Shown: positions 24,890 to 35,953, numbered from the stretch's first letter. The stretch is DNA of 64,000 bases from Erpetoichthys calabaricus (GCF_900747795.2 NC_041399.2:101781596-101845595); one strand, 5' to 3'. Translations and numbers: made by a program. Notes: generated by a model not told the origin, from the letters alone.

Positions 24890-25291
24890 TGTAAAAAAGA
24901 CACAAATAATCGATAAAGGTTTGGGGTTTTCCGGCCCCGTATACTGTGGGAAAAGTGCAAGTTGATAATACTTTGGTTACAATTATCATAACACCGTTCG
25001 CCATCATGGCGGACGGGGGGAACATTTATGAGGGAGGGACCGGAAATGGATGAAGCGCTGCTGGGAAGGAACCGAGATGGATGATGGGACTGCTGACGTC
25101 ATTGGGCTGCGACAGAGGGAAGGCGGAAGTGGCGTGTTGAGAGTCCATGTTCAGACGTTCATGGCGGTGTTGTGTCTTTCTTTCTGTTTGGAAATAAATA
25201 GAGAAAGGTTAGTACTCCGCCATTCCCGTCTGGTATATGTCTTCGCGCAACAGTTTAGGTCGTTCCGCGGCTCCCTAATCGCGCGTGCGTG

Positions 25292-25294
<3 letters not shown>
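24890..25294 (-). repeat. 5' LTR of the Gmr1-like element
   Basis: 405 bp; the only difference noticed from 20281-20685 is one A/G near 25185. Confidence 0.95.
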
Positions 25295-25343
<49 letters not shown>

Positions 25344-25402
25344 TAGTTAGAGATAGATAAATAGATAGATAGAGATATATATATAGAGAGAGATAGACAG
25401 AT
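25295..25402. repeat. (AT)n and GATA/GA microsatellite tract
   Basis: AT run to about 25341, then interrupted GATA and GA repeats. It is the continuation of the AT run at 20257. Confidence 0.9.
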
Positions 25403-26930
25403 AGATGTGCAATTAAACGTGTGCATTTACGGGGTGATTTCTCAGGTTAAAGCTTGAAGTGATCACTCGAGTGAAGGCAGCTTCACAAAAAAAACAGATC
25501 CTTAACAAACTGTTATTGGTATATTTTCCCTCAATTTTAAAAGGTTTTCTTTTCTTCTTAATAAAAATTTAAAAGCAGAAGTGAATGAACGGAGCCCGAG
25601 TGATCACTTGGATGAATCAAACCTGTTCAAAAAAAAAAAAAGCAGAGCGCCTTATATGAGCAGGCAGTCAGCTAAAGAAGGGAATCAATAAATAACTATA
25701 ATCGTAAAAATAGCGGAGAATCCGCGGATTACATAAAGGAAATGGGTACCTGAACAGAAAAGTCTCAAATAGTCACACTAAGTACCATAGTTCACTTGCG
25801 GTATCGATGTATTTATGCAAATCCAACAGAGTGCCTGTGGGCTCAGAGCATGGGGGCGGGACCTTCCTCATTCACTCACCAGCCTCTGTTCCAGTTACTC
25901 CACGTCTCGCCACGTGTTGCAGTGCACCTTGCCTCCGCTTAGCTAGCGATACCTGTGTGTTCAACAGACATTATCATCTACAGATTGTTAAGGAGTAACG
26001 TTTAGCGTTTTTGAGAGAGAGATCAGAGCTACGTGTGTTTTAGAGGGTAGCTGCTGATTGCCACAGATATCACGGGCATGTGCTTTTCTCCCCACCTGGG
26101 GAACGCTTTCCCGTAAGAACTGAACACGATCAGATACAGTGCCAACATCTATTGTCCTGTTTCATACATACAAGACCGCAAGACAACCACATTAGTTAGT
26201 CTTCATTGTTTGTTAATTTATTTTTATTTTTAAAGTTGTGTTTTTGTTTTTATTACCGTATATACCGTCAGGACTGGATTTTACTGTATAATTTATGGTA
26301 TTTTATACTGTCTGTTGTCCAAGTCGAAAGCGGAAAACTCTCGCTATTGATCTAACAGATTATGATATGCTAATGCCCACCTGAGAGAGTAACCACAGAA
26401 CACACTGCCTTTTTTTGTAGGTGAGGCAATGCGCTGTATCAGCGCGTACTCCTAACCTCTCTCTCTCTTTCTCTATTATGCCTACGTGACCACATGCTAA
26501 TACCCGAACTATTCCAAAGCAACATTTGCACTGTTTTGTGTTTTTGTATCTCACACCCTCATACACTTTTATCGTAAGACCATCCCTTATCTACAATGGA
26601 GCGTTCGATCAGAAGAAAATATGAAGCTGATTTTAAATTAAATGTCTTTGAAGTGGCAAAAGAAATTGGTATCTGCGCTGCTGCCACACAATTCAATGCA
26701 TCTGAGAAATTGATGCAAGATTAGAGGAGGCAAAAAATTTAAGTGTTGCATTTTTGAACGGGCGTATAAGTTGGGGTCTGATATTATGATTGCTTTTTTG
26801 GGTTTCAACAACCGAATCATATTTATTTTTATTTTTAAACTTGTGTTTTTTCTAATTATATTTTTCTCAAACAATTAAAAAAAAACACTTTATTTTCCTC
26901 CTAGGCAACGCTGGGTATTTCAGCTGGTAT
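25403..26930 (+). mobile_element. Helitron-like repeat (right part of nest)
   Basis: 25403-25578 is nearly identical to 19752-19928 in the same orientation. The right end reads CAACGCTGGGTATTTCAGCT followed by GGTATATATA, close to the 3' terminus CTAGT preceded by a GC-rich block seen in Helitrons. It contains a captured or nested transposase HTH fragment (26596-26760). No replicase found. Boundaries inside the nest are uncertain. Confidence 0.4.
26596..26760 (+). pseudogene. pogo/Tigger-type helix-turn-helix fragment
   Basis: From an ATG at 26596 the frame gives MERSIRRKYEADFKLNVFEV and continues AKEIGICAAATQFNASEKLM, then a stop at 26722 where the family has Trp (DWRKQK), followed by RRQK. 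This matches the N-terminal DNA-binding domain of pogo/Tigger-type transposases and related domesticated proteins. Only the N-terminal ~45 residues are recognisable and no DDE domain follows. Inactive. Confidence 0.55.
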
Positions 26931-27249
26931 ATATATATATGTGTGAATGTATGTATGTATGTCTATATTTCGTAAACCCAAAAGCCATAAGGGATTGGCG
27001 GGCAACTAACCATTCTCTCCTTATTTTCCCCAGAAAGAAGGAAACGCCGACACCCTGAGCAAGCTCCCGTTCATCCACTTCCTCATCCTCCTCCTCTCTG
27101 ATGACATCATGATTACTGGATGCACCTGCAACTCATTACCCACACTCCCTCTGTTTATTCCGGCCCGCCCTATAAAGGTTCCCCCATCACACCAGCATGT
27201 GTTCAGTGATACTCTGTTGTAATACTCTGGACTGTTGTAACGAATTTGC

Positions 27250-27316
27250 AAACTGTACAGTATACGGGGCCGGAAAACCCCAAACCTTTCTGTGCTGTAT
27301 TCTGTTTATTTTTACA
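27250..27316 (+). repeat. LTR fragment of a Gmr1-related element
   Basis: ACAGTATACGGGGCCGGAAA followed by ACCCCAAACCTTTC and ending in TTTTTACA matches the terminal part of the 20281/24890 LTRs in reverse orientation. Upstream, CCCTATAAAGG near 27170 could be the TATA box of the same LTR, so the remnant may extend left to about 26960. It could be a solo LTR; the left edge is not resolved. Confidence 0.6.
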
Positions 27317-27722
27317 ACAGTATTAAAAGACACTCAACAATTACACAGTATTAAAAGACACTCAACAATTAACGTCATTTACCTTCGTTCCCGCGTTTGA
27401 CTCATGCTGTAAATCTCTTCCTTGTTTTCATTTCACGTGATTACGTAGGAGGCGTAATACGTGATGACGCGATACGTGACTCCGCCTCCTCCATTAGAGT
27501 ATATGGACAAAAAACAGGTTCCAGTTATGACCATTACGCGTAGAATTTCGAAATGAAACCTGCGTAACTTTTGTAAGTAAGCTGTAAGGAATGAGTCTGC
27601 CAAATTTCAGCTTTCTACCTACACGGGAAGTTGGACAATTAGTGATGAGTGAGTCAGTCAGTCAGTGAGTCAGTCAGTCAGTGAGGGCTTTGCCTTTTAT
27701 TAATTAGTATAGAAGTATAGAT
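27317..27722 (-). mobile_element. Helitron-like repeat, 5' part, inverted copy
   Basis: Near-identical reverse complement of about 19385-19735. On the minus strand the outer end reads TCTATACTTCTATACTAATT followed by AATAAAAGGCAAAGCCC, which is the TCTA...-type start of Helitrons. Includes a GACTGACT/CAGTCAGT short repeat near 27650-27685. Confidence 0.45.
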
Positions 27723-28455
27723 AAAAACAGAAGTGGCCCCAGGTCTCTTAACTTCACCCAATTATGATAGGGTTCCACACATAATAACATATTATTGTTA
27801 GTGCTATATGGTGCTCTGTCTGATTATTCTTTATATGCCTTAACTTCTCGCCACTAAGCAACCACTTTTTAAGCTATTTGACACTATGATGCCGATTATT
27901 TATTTACGGACTTACCAGTTTTGCAACTACTTTCTGCCATGCCATGCCATACTTAGTCTCATCAATACTAGTTCTGAATACAAGTTAACTTTTTCATACA
28001 CTCGTTTACCTTTGACCGTATGCTGGGGAAAAAAAAAATAGGAACATAGTTTGTATTTTAATTAACTCTCACACAGCAGTAATACAATACACCCGACACT
28101 TCTTCCAGTTCAACTTGTATGTATGATGTCACAGAACACATCAGTTTCCAATCTCAGTAACTGTAAAGGAATAATACTAATTCATTGGTTACTAGCAATA
28201 TTCCTCAACAGAGAGAAAAGCACACCACAGAAGCAAATGAAAGGCAAAAGATGTAGTAAAAATAAATATATTTACAAAATAAGTAGAGAGGAAATAGTAG
28301 TGGTTAAAAGTGAAAAAGGGACATTTACACTCTAGGGAGATACACTAGGCATGAGTACTGCCTCCATATTCTGCTCAATTACCAGTGTTTACGTTGACCT
28401 GAAAGTCAAAACGCTATAATGTAGAATCATGTTTTACAGATAAACTGTTAATTTA
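27723..28455. other. No recognised feature
   Basis: AT-rich DNA without a recognisable gene or repeat end, up to the TA that precedes the Tc1-like element. Confidence 0.55.
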
Positions 28456-28680
28456 CAGTTAGGTCCATAAATATTTGGACAGAGACGACTTTTTTCTAAC
28501 TTTTGGTTCTGTACATCACCACAATGAATTTTAAATGAAACAACTCAGATGCAGTTGAAGTGCAGACTTTCAGCTTTAATTCAGTGAGGTGAACAAAACG
28601 ATTGCATAAAAATGTGAGGCAGCTAAAGCATTTTTAACACAATCCCTTCATTTCAGGGGCTCAAAAGTAATTGGACAATT
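28456..28680 (+). repeat. Left terminal inverted repeat of Tc1-like element
   Basis: Pairs with 29832-30059. The inner end TCAAAAGTAATTGGACAA is the inner repeat typical of this family, a likely second transposase-binding site. Confidence 0.9.
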
Positions 28681-28809
28681 GACTCAAATTTCATGGGCAG
28701 GTGTGGGCAAGTCCATTATTATGTCATTATCAATTAAGCAGATAAAAGGCCTGGAGTTGATTTGAGGTGTGGTGCTTGCATGTGGAAGATTTTGCTGTGA
28801 ACAGACAAC

Positions 28810-29804
28810 TTGCGGTCAAAGGAGCTCTCCATGCAGGTGAAAGAAGCCATCCTTAGAAATTGCTACAATATTATGAGTGGCAAAATCTATAGTTTGGTAC
28901 ATCCTGAGAAAGAAAGCAAGCACTGGTGAATTCAGCAACGCAAAAAGACCTGGATGTCCACAGAAGACAACAGTGGTGGATGATCGCAGAATCATTTCCA
29001 TGGTGAAGAGAAACCCCTTCACAACAGCCAACCAAGTGAACAACACTCTCCAGGGGGTAGGCGTATATGATATCCAAGTCTACCATAAAGAGAAGACTGC
29101 ATGAAAGTAAATACAGAGGGTGCACTGCAAGGTGCAAGCCACTCATAAGCCTCAAGAATAGAAAGGCTAGATTGGACTTTGCTAAAGAACATCTAAAAAA
29201 GCCAGCACAGTTCTGGAAAAAAATTCTTTGGACAGATGAAACCAAGATCAACCTCTACCAGAATGATGGCAAGAAAAAAGTATGGAGAAGGTGTGGAACA
29301 GCTCATTGTCCAAAGCATACCACATCATCTGTAAAACACGGTGGAAGCAGTGTGATGGCTTGGGCGTGCATGGCTGCCAGTGGCAGTGTTTATTGATGAT
29401 GTGACAAAGGACAGAAGCAGCCGAATGAATTCTGAGGTTGAGCAGAGATGTCTGCTCAAATCCAGCTAAATGCAGTCAAATTGATTGGGCGGCGTTTCAT
29501 GATACAGATGGACAATGACCCAAAACATACAGCCAAAGCAACCCAGAAGTTTATTAAAGCAAAGAAGTGGAAAATTCTTGAATGGCCAAGTCAGTCACCT
29601 GATCTTAACTCAATTGAGCATGCATTTCACTTGTTGAAGACTAAACTTCAGACAGAAAGGCCCAAAAACAAACAGCAACTGAAAGCTGCTGCAGTAAAGG
29701 CCTGGCAGAGCATTAAAAAGGAGGAAACCCAGTATCTGGTGATGTCCATGAATTCAAGACTTCAGGCTGTCATTGCCAGCAAAGGGTTTTCAACCAAGTA
29801 TTAG
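28810..29804 (+). pseudogene. Tc1-like transposase, inactivated
   Basis: It would start at 28810, where the family's ATG is TTG. The N-terminal HTH region contains a deletion/frame change, then VWYILRKKASTGEFSNAKRP (second HTH and GRPR-like hook). The DDE domain follows: FWKKILWTDETKINLYQNDG (first Asp), MDNDPKHTAKATQ (second Asp) and QSPDLNSIEHAF (Glu). Frames shift near 29090 and a stop lies near 29395, so three separate open stretches remain. Family members are ~340 residues. The three catalytic residues are still present, but no active protein can be expected. Confidence 0.88.
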
Positions 29805-29831
29805 AAATGAACATTTTATTTACAGTTATTT

Positions 29832-30059
29832 AATTTGTCCAATTACTTTTGAGCCCCTGAAATGAAGGGATTGTGTTAAAAAAATGCTTTAGTTGCCTCA
29901 CATTTTTATGCAATTGTTTTGTTCACGCCACTGAATTAAAGCTGAAAGTCTGCACTTCAACTGCATCTTGAGTTGTTTCATTTAAAATTCATTGTGGTAA
30001 TGAACAGAACCAAAATTAGAAAAAAGTTGTCTCTGTCCAAATATTTATGGACCTAACTG
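29832..30059 (-). repeat. Right terminal inverted repeat of Tc1-like element
   Basis: Reverse complement of 28456-28680 with about a dozen small differences. Confidence 0.9.
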
Positions 30060-31364
30060 TAAATGATTTTTTTGCACACCTTTGTATGTTTATTGTTTGA
30101 ATGATCTTTGCATTTTAAGTTTGTGGCTATATTTACCTTAATGTTTTTTTTTCTATAATGCGATTGGTTGTGTGAGGAATACAGGAGAATAGGGGAATCA
30201 GAAAATGAAAAAGAGGAGTTTTTCGGATGTAAGGTGAACATGCAATAGCCAAAATAAACTGCAGATGATAAGACTTTCTGGTCATGCCTGTGTCATGTGC
30301 CTCGAACATTCATCAAAAAAAAAATCAGTTTTTTATAGTATTACGTAACATGTCTCTTCATCAGTCAAGATTTTCATCCACAGCAAGTTAGTGTTATAAT
30401 AAGAAATTTACATATAAATATGAGTGTGTGTCAGTGGGTCACCTTCCAGACTCATCAAAGGTAAGCAGTACCACTCTGGGACGTGAGGGGGTGCTGTTGT
30501 TTACTTTATTGACTCTTTTTCCACCAGCAGCTCAAAGAAACTGCCCCATGAGGGCAGCTGACTCTGTCCCTTCCTGTCTGGTGACACTCCTGAAAGGGCT
30601 TTTCTCATTTTGGGAAAAGCTGACTACCGGACACAGCACCAGCCTGACCCTTTGACCACTCTACAGAGCCTTGAATTCCTTTAGCCATACCAGGCAATAC
30701 AACCTTGTTTTGTTTTGCTGTTATTTGTGCTACCATGTGGCTGTTTATTTTGTGGAACTACCAAATTATTAAAAGGGGTGACCCGGTTGGCAGCCCAACA
30801 TTTCTTTGGTAGACATGACTGTTTCCTTGGTAACATCAACTGGTAATTATTTAACACTGGTAATTCCATTGTGTAAATTTAAACCCTAAGTATACAGGGT
30901 AGCAAGTATATTGTAAAAGAGATATTAATAAGGGCTATTCTGTTATATTTTAAGATTTTAATTATTATTTTCCTTAGTTTCCCAAGAATTTATTTTATTT
31001 CCATTACCACAATGAATGTGTGGGCCGTTCATTGTCAGTTTCTGGTTTAACACTCAGTCAAGTTATTTATTTTATATTCAATCGATCAAATTGCACTGCA
31101 AAAACTGAAATCTAACAAAGTGAAAAGTTTTTATATCATGACATTAAATCTTGTTTCCCTTATTGTAAGAATTATTGACTGATCAAAAAATGTGTAATTA
31201 CGATTATTTAGCTTACTTTAAGAATTCATCTCAAGTAAATTTTGCTTACCACATTGGCAGATTTTTTGCTAAATAAAAGCAAATGAACTCCCATTTAATG
31301 TTCCTACACATACATTTTTTGCAATATGTTTACTGTCAACTGTTCATAGTTATAAAAAAAATAA
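30060..31364. other. No firm feature; possible unclassified repeat 30430-30830
   Basis: 30430-30830 is less AT-rich and ends with AATTATTAAAAGGGGTGACC and GGTTGGCAGCCCAACA, a style seen at LTR/primer-site junctions. I could not find paired ends. The rest is AT-rich. The tandem array begins abruptly at about 31365. Confidence 0.4.
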
Positions 31365-31594
31365 AACATTTGCTGACTTTCATAAATAATCCTCGCCTTC
31401 TCCATAATCCATGACAATGGCCTGATCGATGACCGATGTTGGTATAAATAGCACACCTTTTTGTTCTCTTGAAAAGTGTGATATGTAAAATTCATTGGTT
31501 TGCTCTAGGCGGCCCCTAGAATTTTACACGTTCCAGTTAGCATCTGGATGGTTCAGCCATTACTCAGAGTGCTCACAAGCTTGGACTTCATCCT

Positions 31595-31618
31595 GGGTTG
31601 GGGGTTGGGGGTTGGGGG
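31595..31618 (+). other. G-rich tract with four G-runs (unit 1), quadruplex-capable
   Basis: Runs of 3, 5, 5 and 5 G separated by TT. This satisfies the usual G-quadruplex pattern. Interior units have one GGGGGTT block fewer and keep three runs plus GAGG. Located about 130 bp upstream of locus A. Confidence 0.7.
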
Positions 31619-31743
31619 TTGAGGCGTTTTCCGGTGACAGTGCTACTGAAAGACTCAGGCTGCCAGCCCTAGTCATTGCATTCAACAGTTAACCACTTGG
31701 TGGTAACCATTTACTTGGCTTATGGGCTAGGTGGTTTTCTTGT

Positions 31744-31816
31744 GGCCCAGTGGCCTAATGGACAAGGCGTCAGCCTCCGGAGCTGGAGATTGTGGGTTCA
31801 AGTCCCACCTGGGTTG
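31744..31816 (+). tRNA. tRNA-Arg-CCG: tRNA-Arg (anticodon CCG), unit 1 locus A
   Basis: 73 nt, cloverleaf complete. Acceptor GGCCCAG pairs with CTGGGTT (two G-U), D arm GCCT/AGGC, anticodon arm TCAGC-CTCCGGA-GCTGG with anticodon CCG (reads CGG). T arm GTGGG/CCCAC with loop TTCAAGT, discriminator G. A box TGGCCTAATGG and B box GGTTCAAGTCC are canonical. It is very close to vertebrate tRNA-Arg-CCG. A TTT lies just downstream, but the first TTTT is about 40 nt away, a weaker terminator than locus B has. Confidence 0.9.
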
Positions 31817-32859
31817 TTTGTGGCTAAAAAAGTGGTCCACTTCTGCATGTTTCTTTTCAACGGACTTATGAGAATCCAAAATAGACGTATAAGATTTAGT
31901 GCAAAGGAAACTGACCCATTTAAAGAAAAAAAAACAAGAACTTTGTTGCAGGCTGTTCTTTGGATACATTTGCTGCACTCCAATTTCTGAAGGGAAAAAC
32001 AAACTTGGGGAATTTCAGCCCTTTTTAATGGCTTTTTTCATCCTCCTTAAGGCAGGCTTACTGGAGGTGAGTCTAAGCATGTCCATCTGTCCTCTTGTAT
32101 GTTTCTTATTATAAAACAATGTGAAAGAAGTCTTTCTGATGATGGTGAAAACTCTTGTACGATCGGGCAGAGGTTGATAAATCAACGATGCTATCCCTCT
32201 CTCCACTTGTGAGAATGGGTATATATTAATTGAGATCTATCTCAAGATATGAGAGGAAAGATTAAAACTGAATAAAAACATTTTCTGTGACCAAAAAAGT
32301 AACAACTTCTAAAGTAGGCAACAACGGTGGCAAGCTTTAAGGTACTACAAGGAAGAAACTTGTAAACGGTTTATTGAGGGACATTTACATTTTATGGGTA
32401 GAAATTAATATCCTCAACACCTCTGTATCCATCTACAAGTATAATATAGTCATTAGGATTTTCAAGTGATTTTGGTATGAAAAAATACATTCAAAATAAT
32501 GTTGCTGCAGAATCAGAGGAAGTTACAGGAAAAGTTTGTTAGTATGTAGCCAGAATAGCTGTGGATGTTCTCTTTGTCATTGTATCCTAGGTGTATGGGT
32601 TCAGTGGCTTTTATTTCAGGCCAAAAGTCGATATGGTAAAACGTTACCTCTGATGGATCTCACAAAGGACAATATGTGAGAAATGCAAAAAATGAAAAAT
32701 TACTCATCAGACCTATCTCCAGTGGTGAGTGTTTACATTTATACTTTTCATTTTCCTTTCTTACTCTAAGAACAATTGTGAGAAACTGCAAAGAAGAGGG
32801 GACCTGATGGCTGAATGACTTATAATAACATACCAATCAGTGAGCTACTTTCTTGTTGT

Positions 32860-32932
32860 GACCCAGTGGCCTAATGGATAAGGCATCAGCCTTCGGAGCT
32901 GAGGATTGTGGGTTCGAGTCCCATCTGGGTCA
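32860..32932 (+). tRNA. tRNA-Arg-TCG: tRNA-Arg (anticodon TCG), unit 1 locus B
   Basis: 73 nt. Acceptor GACCCAG/CTGGGTC pairs perfectly, D arm GCCT/AGGC, anticodon arm TCAGC-CTTCGGA-GCTGA giving anticodon TCG (reads CGA). T arm GTGGG-TTCGAGT-CCCAT, discriminator A. B box GGTTCGAGTCC is a perfect consensus match. A TTTT terminator lies 13 nt after the end (32945-32948). The body is that of vertebrate Arg-CCG isoacceptors, not of the usual Arg-TCG, so the anticodon probably changed by one base from CCG. Confidence 0.95.
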
Positions 32933-33848
32933 ATAAAAGATGTGTTTTGAAAACACTCTCGAACCAAAAAATATCACTCGATAATTTAGTCTTCACTCAA
33001 AGGCAAACTCCTCTGAGACGTGCTCGAGAGAGCTATGTACACCTTGGCGGGTTAAAGAATGAAAGTAGAAGAGCGCAGTGCTTGACCGGTATTCGGCCTC
33101 CAAACGTTGAAAGTAGCAAAGAGAAAAATCACTCTTACGACATTTTTAAGGTTTTGCTTTGCAACACTTGAACCTGGTAAGAGATTTTACAAAATATGTT
33201 TCCATCCTGCAGAGTACATTCAGATATCATTTCGATCCATAGTCTTACAACTCTGATCCTGTATTAATAATCTGGTGAACTTTAATGGGGACAATGAAAG
33301 GAACACACACATAAGTAAACGAGTTGTGGACTTGATTGCATTTAGACGGTAGAACATCTAATTCCTGAGGCCTTATTTATCCTGTGTGTTTACAATGAGT
33401 TGTAATTTATCGAATAGGGAGAATTTTCCAAAAAGAACATTTGCTGACTTTCGTAAATAATCCTCGCCTTCTCCATAATCCATGACAATGGCCTGAGCGA
33501 TGACCGATGTTGGTATAAATAGCACACCTTTTTGTTCTCTTGAAAAGTGTGATATGTAAAATTCATTGGTTTGCTCTAGGAGCCGTTTTTGAACAGTTTG
33601 CAGCCTCTGAGATCAGAGACGCGGCCCCTAGAATTTTACACGTTCCAGTTAGCATCTGGATGGTTCAGCCATTACTCACAGTGCTCACAAGCCTGGACTT
33701 CATCCTGGGTTGGGGGTTGGGGGTTGAGGCGTTTTCCGGTGACAGTGCTACTGAAAGACTCAGGCTGCCAGCCCTAGTTATTGCATTCAACAGTTAACCA
33801 CTTGATGGTAACCATTTACTTGGCTGAGGAGTTAGGAGGTTCCCTTGA

Positions 33849-33921
33849 GGCCCAGTGGCCTAATGGACAAGGCGTCACCCTCCGGAGCTGGAGATTGTGG
33901 GTTCAAGTCCCACCTGGGTTG
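33849..33921 (+). tRNA. tRNA-Arg-CCG: tRNA-Arg (CCG), unit 2 locus A, one stem mismatch
   Basis: Same as unit 1 locus A except that the anticodon stem reads TCACC, leaving a C-C mismatch opposite GCTGG. Promoter boxes are intact. May fold poorly; functional status uncertain. Confidence 0.7.
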
Positions 33922-34964
33922 TTTGTGGCTAATAAAGTGGTCCACTTCTGCATGTTTCTTTTCAACGGACTTATGAGAATCCAAAATAGACGTATAAGAT
34001 TTAGTGCAAAGGAAACTGACCCATTTAAAGAAAAAAAAACAAGAACTTTGTTGCAGGCTGTTCTTTGGATACATTTGCTGCACTCCAATTTCTGAAGGGA
34101 AAAAGTAAATTTGGGGAATTTCAGCCCTTTTTAATGGCTTTTTTCATCCTCCTTAAGGCAGGCTTACTGGAGGTGAGTCTAAGCATGTCCATCTGTCATC
34201 TTGTATGTTTCTTATTATAAAACAGTGTGAAAGAAGTCTTTCTGATGATGGTGAAAACTCTTCTACGATCGGGCAGAGGTTGATAAATCAACGATGCTAT
34301 CCCTCTCTCCACTTGTGAGAATGGTATATATTAATTGAGATCTATCTCAAGATACAAGAGGAAAGATTAAAACTGAATAAAAACATTTTCTGTGACCAAA
34401 AAAGTAACAACTTCTAAAGTAGGCAACAACGGTGGCAAGCTTTAAGGTACTAAAAGGAAGAAACTTGTAAATGGTTTATTGAGGGACATTTACATTTTAT
34501 GGGTAGAAATTAATATCCTCAACACCTCTGTATGCATCTACAAGTATAATATAGTCACTAGGATTTTCAAGTGATTTTCGTATGAAAAAATACATTCAAA
34601 ATAATGTTGCTGCAGAATCAGAGGAAGTTACAGGAAAAGTTTGTTAGTATGTAGCCAGAATAGCTGTGGATGTTCTCTTTGTCATTATATCCTAGGTGTA
34701 TGGGTTCAGTGGCTTTTATTTCAGGCCAAAAGTCGATATGGTAAAACGTTACCTCTGATGGATCTCACAAAGGACAATTTGTGAGAAATGCAAAAAATGA
34801 AAAATTACTCATCAGACCTATCTCCAGTGGTGAGTGTTTACATTTGTACTTTTCATTTTCCTTTCTTACTCTAAGAACAATTGTGAGAAACTGCAAAGAA
34901 GAGGGGACCGGATGGCTGAATGAGTTATATTAACATACCAATCAGTGAGCTTTTTCCTTGTTGT

Positions 34965-35037
34965 GACCCAGTGGCCTAATGGATAAGGCATCAGCCTTCG
35001 GAGCTGAGGATTGTGGGTTCGAGTCCCATCTGGGTCA
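34965..35037 (+). tRNA. tRNA-Arg-TCG: tRNA-Arg (TCG), unit 2 locus B
   Basis: Identical tRNA sequence to unit 1 locus B; full cloverleaf, perfect B box, TTTT shortly downstream. Confidence 0.95.
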
Positions 35038-35953
35038 ATGAAAGTTGTGTTTTGAAAACACACTCGAAGCAAAAAATATCACTCGACTATTTAGTCTTCA
35101 CTCAAAGGCAAACTCCTCTGAGACGTGCTCGAGAAAGCTATGTACACCTTGGCGTGTTAAAGAATGAAAGTAGAAGAGCGCAGTGCTTGACCGGTATTCG
35201 GCCTCCAAACGTTGAAAGTAGCAAAGAGAAAAATCACTCTTACGACATTTTTAAGGTTTTGCTTTGCAACACTTGAACCTGGTAAGAGATTTTATAAAAT
35301 ATGTTTCCATCCTGCAGAGTACATTCAGATATCATTTCGATCCATAGTCTTACAACTCTGATCCTGTATTAATAATCTGGTGAACTTTAATGGGGACAAT
35401 GAAAGGAACACACACATATGTAAACGAGCTCTGGACTTGATCGCATTTAGACGGTAGAACATCTAATTCCTGAGGCCTTATTTATCCTGTGTGTTTACAA
35501 TGAGTTGTAATTTATCGAATAGGGAGAATTTTCCAAAAAGAACATTTGCTGACTTTCGTAAATAATCCTCGCCTTCTCCATAATCCATGACAATGGCCTG
35601 ATCGATGACCGATGTTGGTATAAATAGCACACCTTTTTGTTCTCTTGAAAAGTGTGATATGTAAAATTCATTGGTTAGCTGTAGGAGCCGTTTTTGAACA
35701 GTTTGCAGCCTCTGAGATCAGAGACGCGGCCCCTAGAATTTTACACGTTCCAGTTAGCATCTGGATGGTTCAGCCATTACTCAGAGTGCTCACAAGCCTG
35801 GACTTCATCCTGGGTTGGGGGTTGGGGGTTGAGGCGTTTTCCGGTGACAGTGCTACTGAAAGACTCAGGCTGCCAGCCCTAGTCATTGCATTCAACAGTT
35901 AACCACTTGGTGGTAACCATTTACTTGGCTTAGGAGCTAGGTGGTTTTCTTGT

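Larger units (their letters stand above)
20281..25294 (-). mobile_element. Ty3/Gypsy LTR retrotransposon, Gmr1-like clade
   Basis: 5.0-kb element on the minus strand with 405-bp LTRs that show one visible difference, so very young. Order of parts is gag (SCAN-like capsid, CCHC), protease, integrase, reverse transcriptase, RNase H. Having integrase before reverse transcriptase is the mark of the Gmr1 group within Ty3/Gypsy and copies the Ty1/copia order. Target site is an AT microsatellite, so the duplication cannot be resolved from the flanking ATAT. The element looks close to whole, with about one break at most. Confidence 0.92.
28456..30059 (+). mobile_element. Tc1-like DNA transposon, full length, inactivated
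   Basis: 1604 bp, flanked by TA (28454-28455 and 30060-30061). Long terminal inverted repeats of about 225 bp begin CAGTTAGGTCCATAAATATT. They are ~95% identical to each other. The transposase between them is broken (listed separately). The TIR sequence matches a widespread fish Tc1 family whose ends read CAGTTAGGTCCA. Confidence 0.93.

Noticed and set aside
28816-29251. Minus-strand ORFs over the Tc1-like element
   Set aside because: Shadows of the plus-strand transposase.
30428-30655. 75-residue ORF in the 30.4-kb repeat-like segment
   Set aside because: No ATG-context support or recognised domain; the segment looks like a repeat, not an exon.
32130-32220. Possible C/D-box snoRNA or SECIS element around CTGATGATGGTGAAAAC
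   Set aside because: A C-box-like TGATGA is present, but I found no matching D box and terminal stem, nor a convincing SECIS core.
33540-33797. 85-residue open frame repeated in nearly every unit
   Set aside because: It has no ATG start (TTG), crosses the G-rich tract, matches no family, and its conservation is explained by array homogenisation.
33832-34083. Minus-strand 83-residue ORFs (PRWDLNPQSPAPE) next to locus A
   Set aside because: Antisense of locus A and flank, not a protein gene.
34866-35072. Repeated minus-strand ORFs of 68 residues (DGTRTHNPQLRRLMPYPLGH) in each unit
   Set aside because: They are antisense translations of the tRNA-Arg gene, a well-known source of spurious protein annotations.
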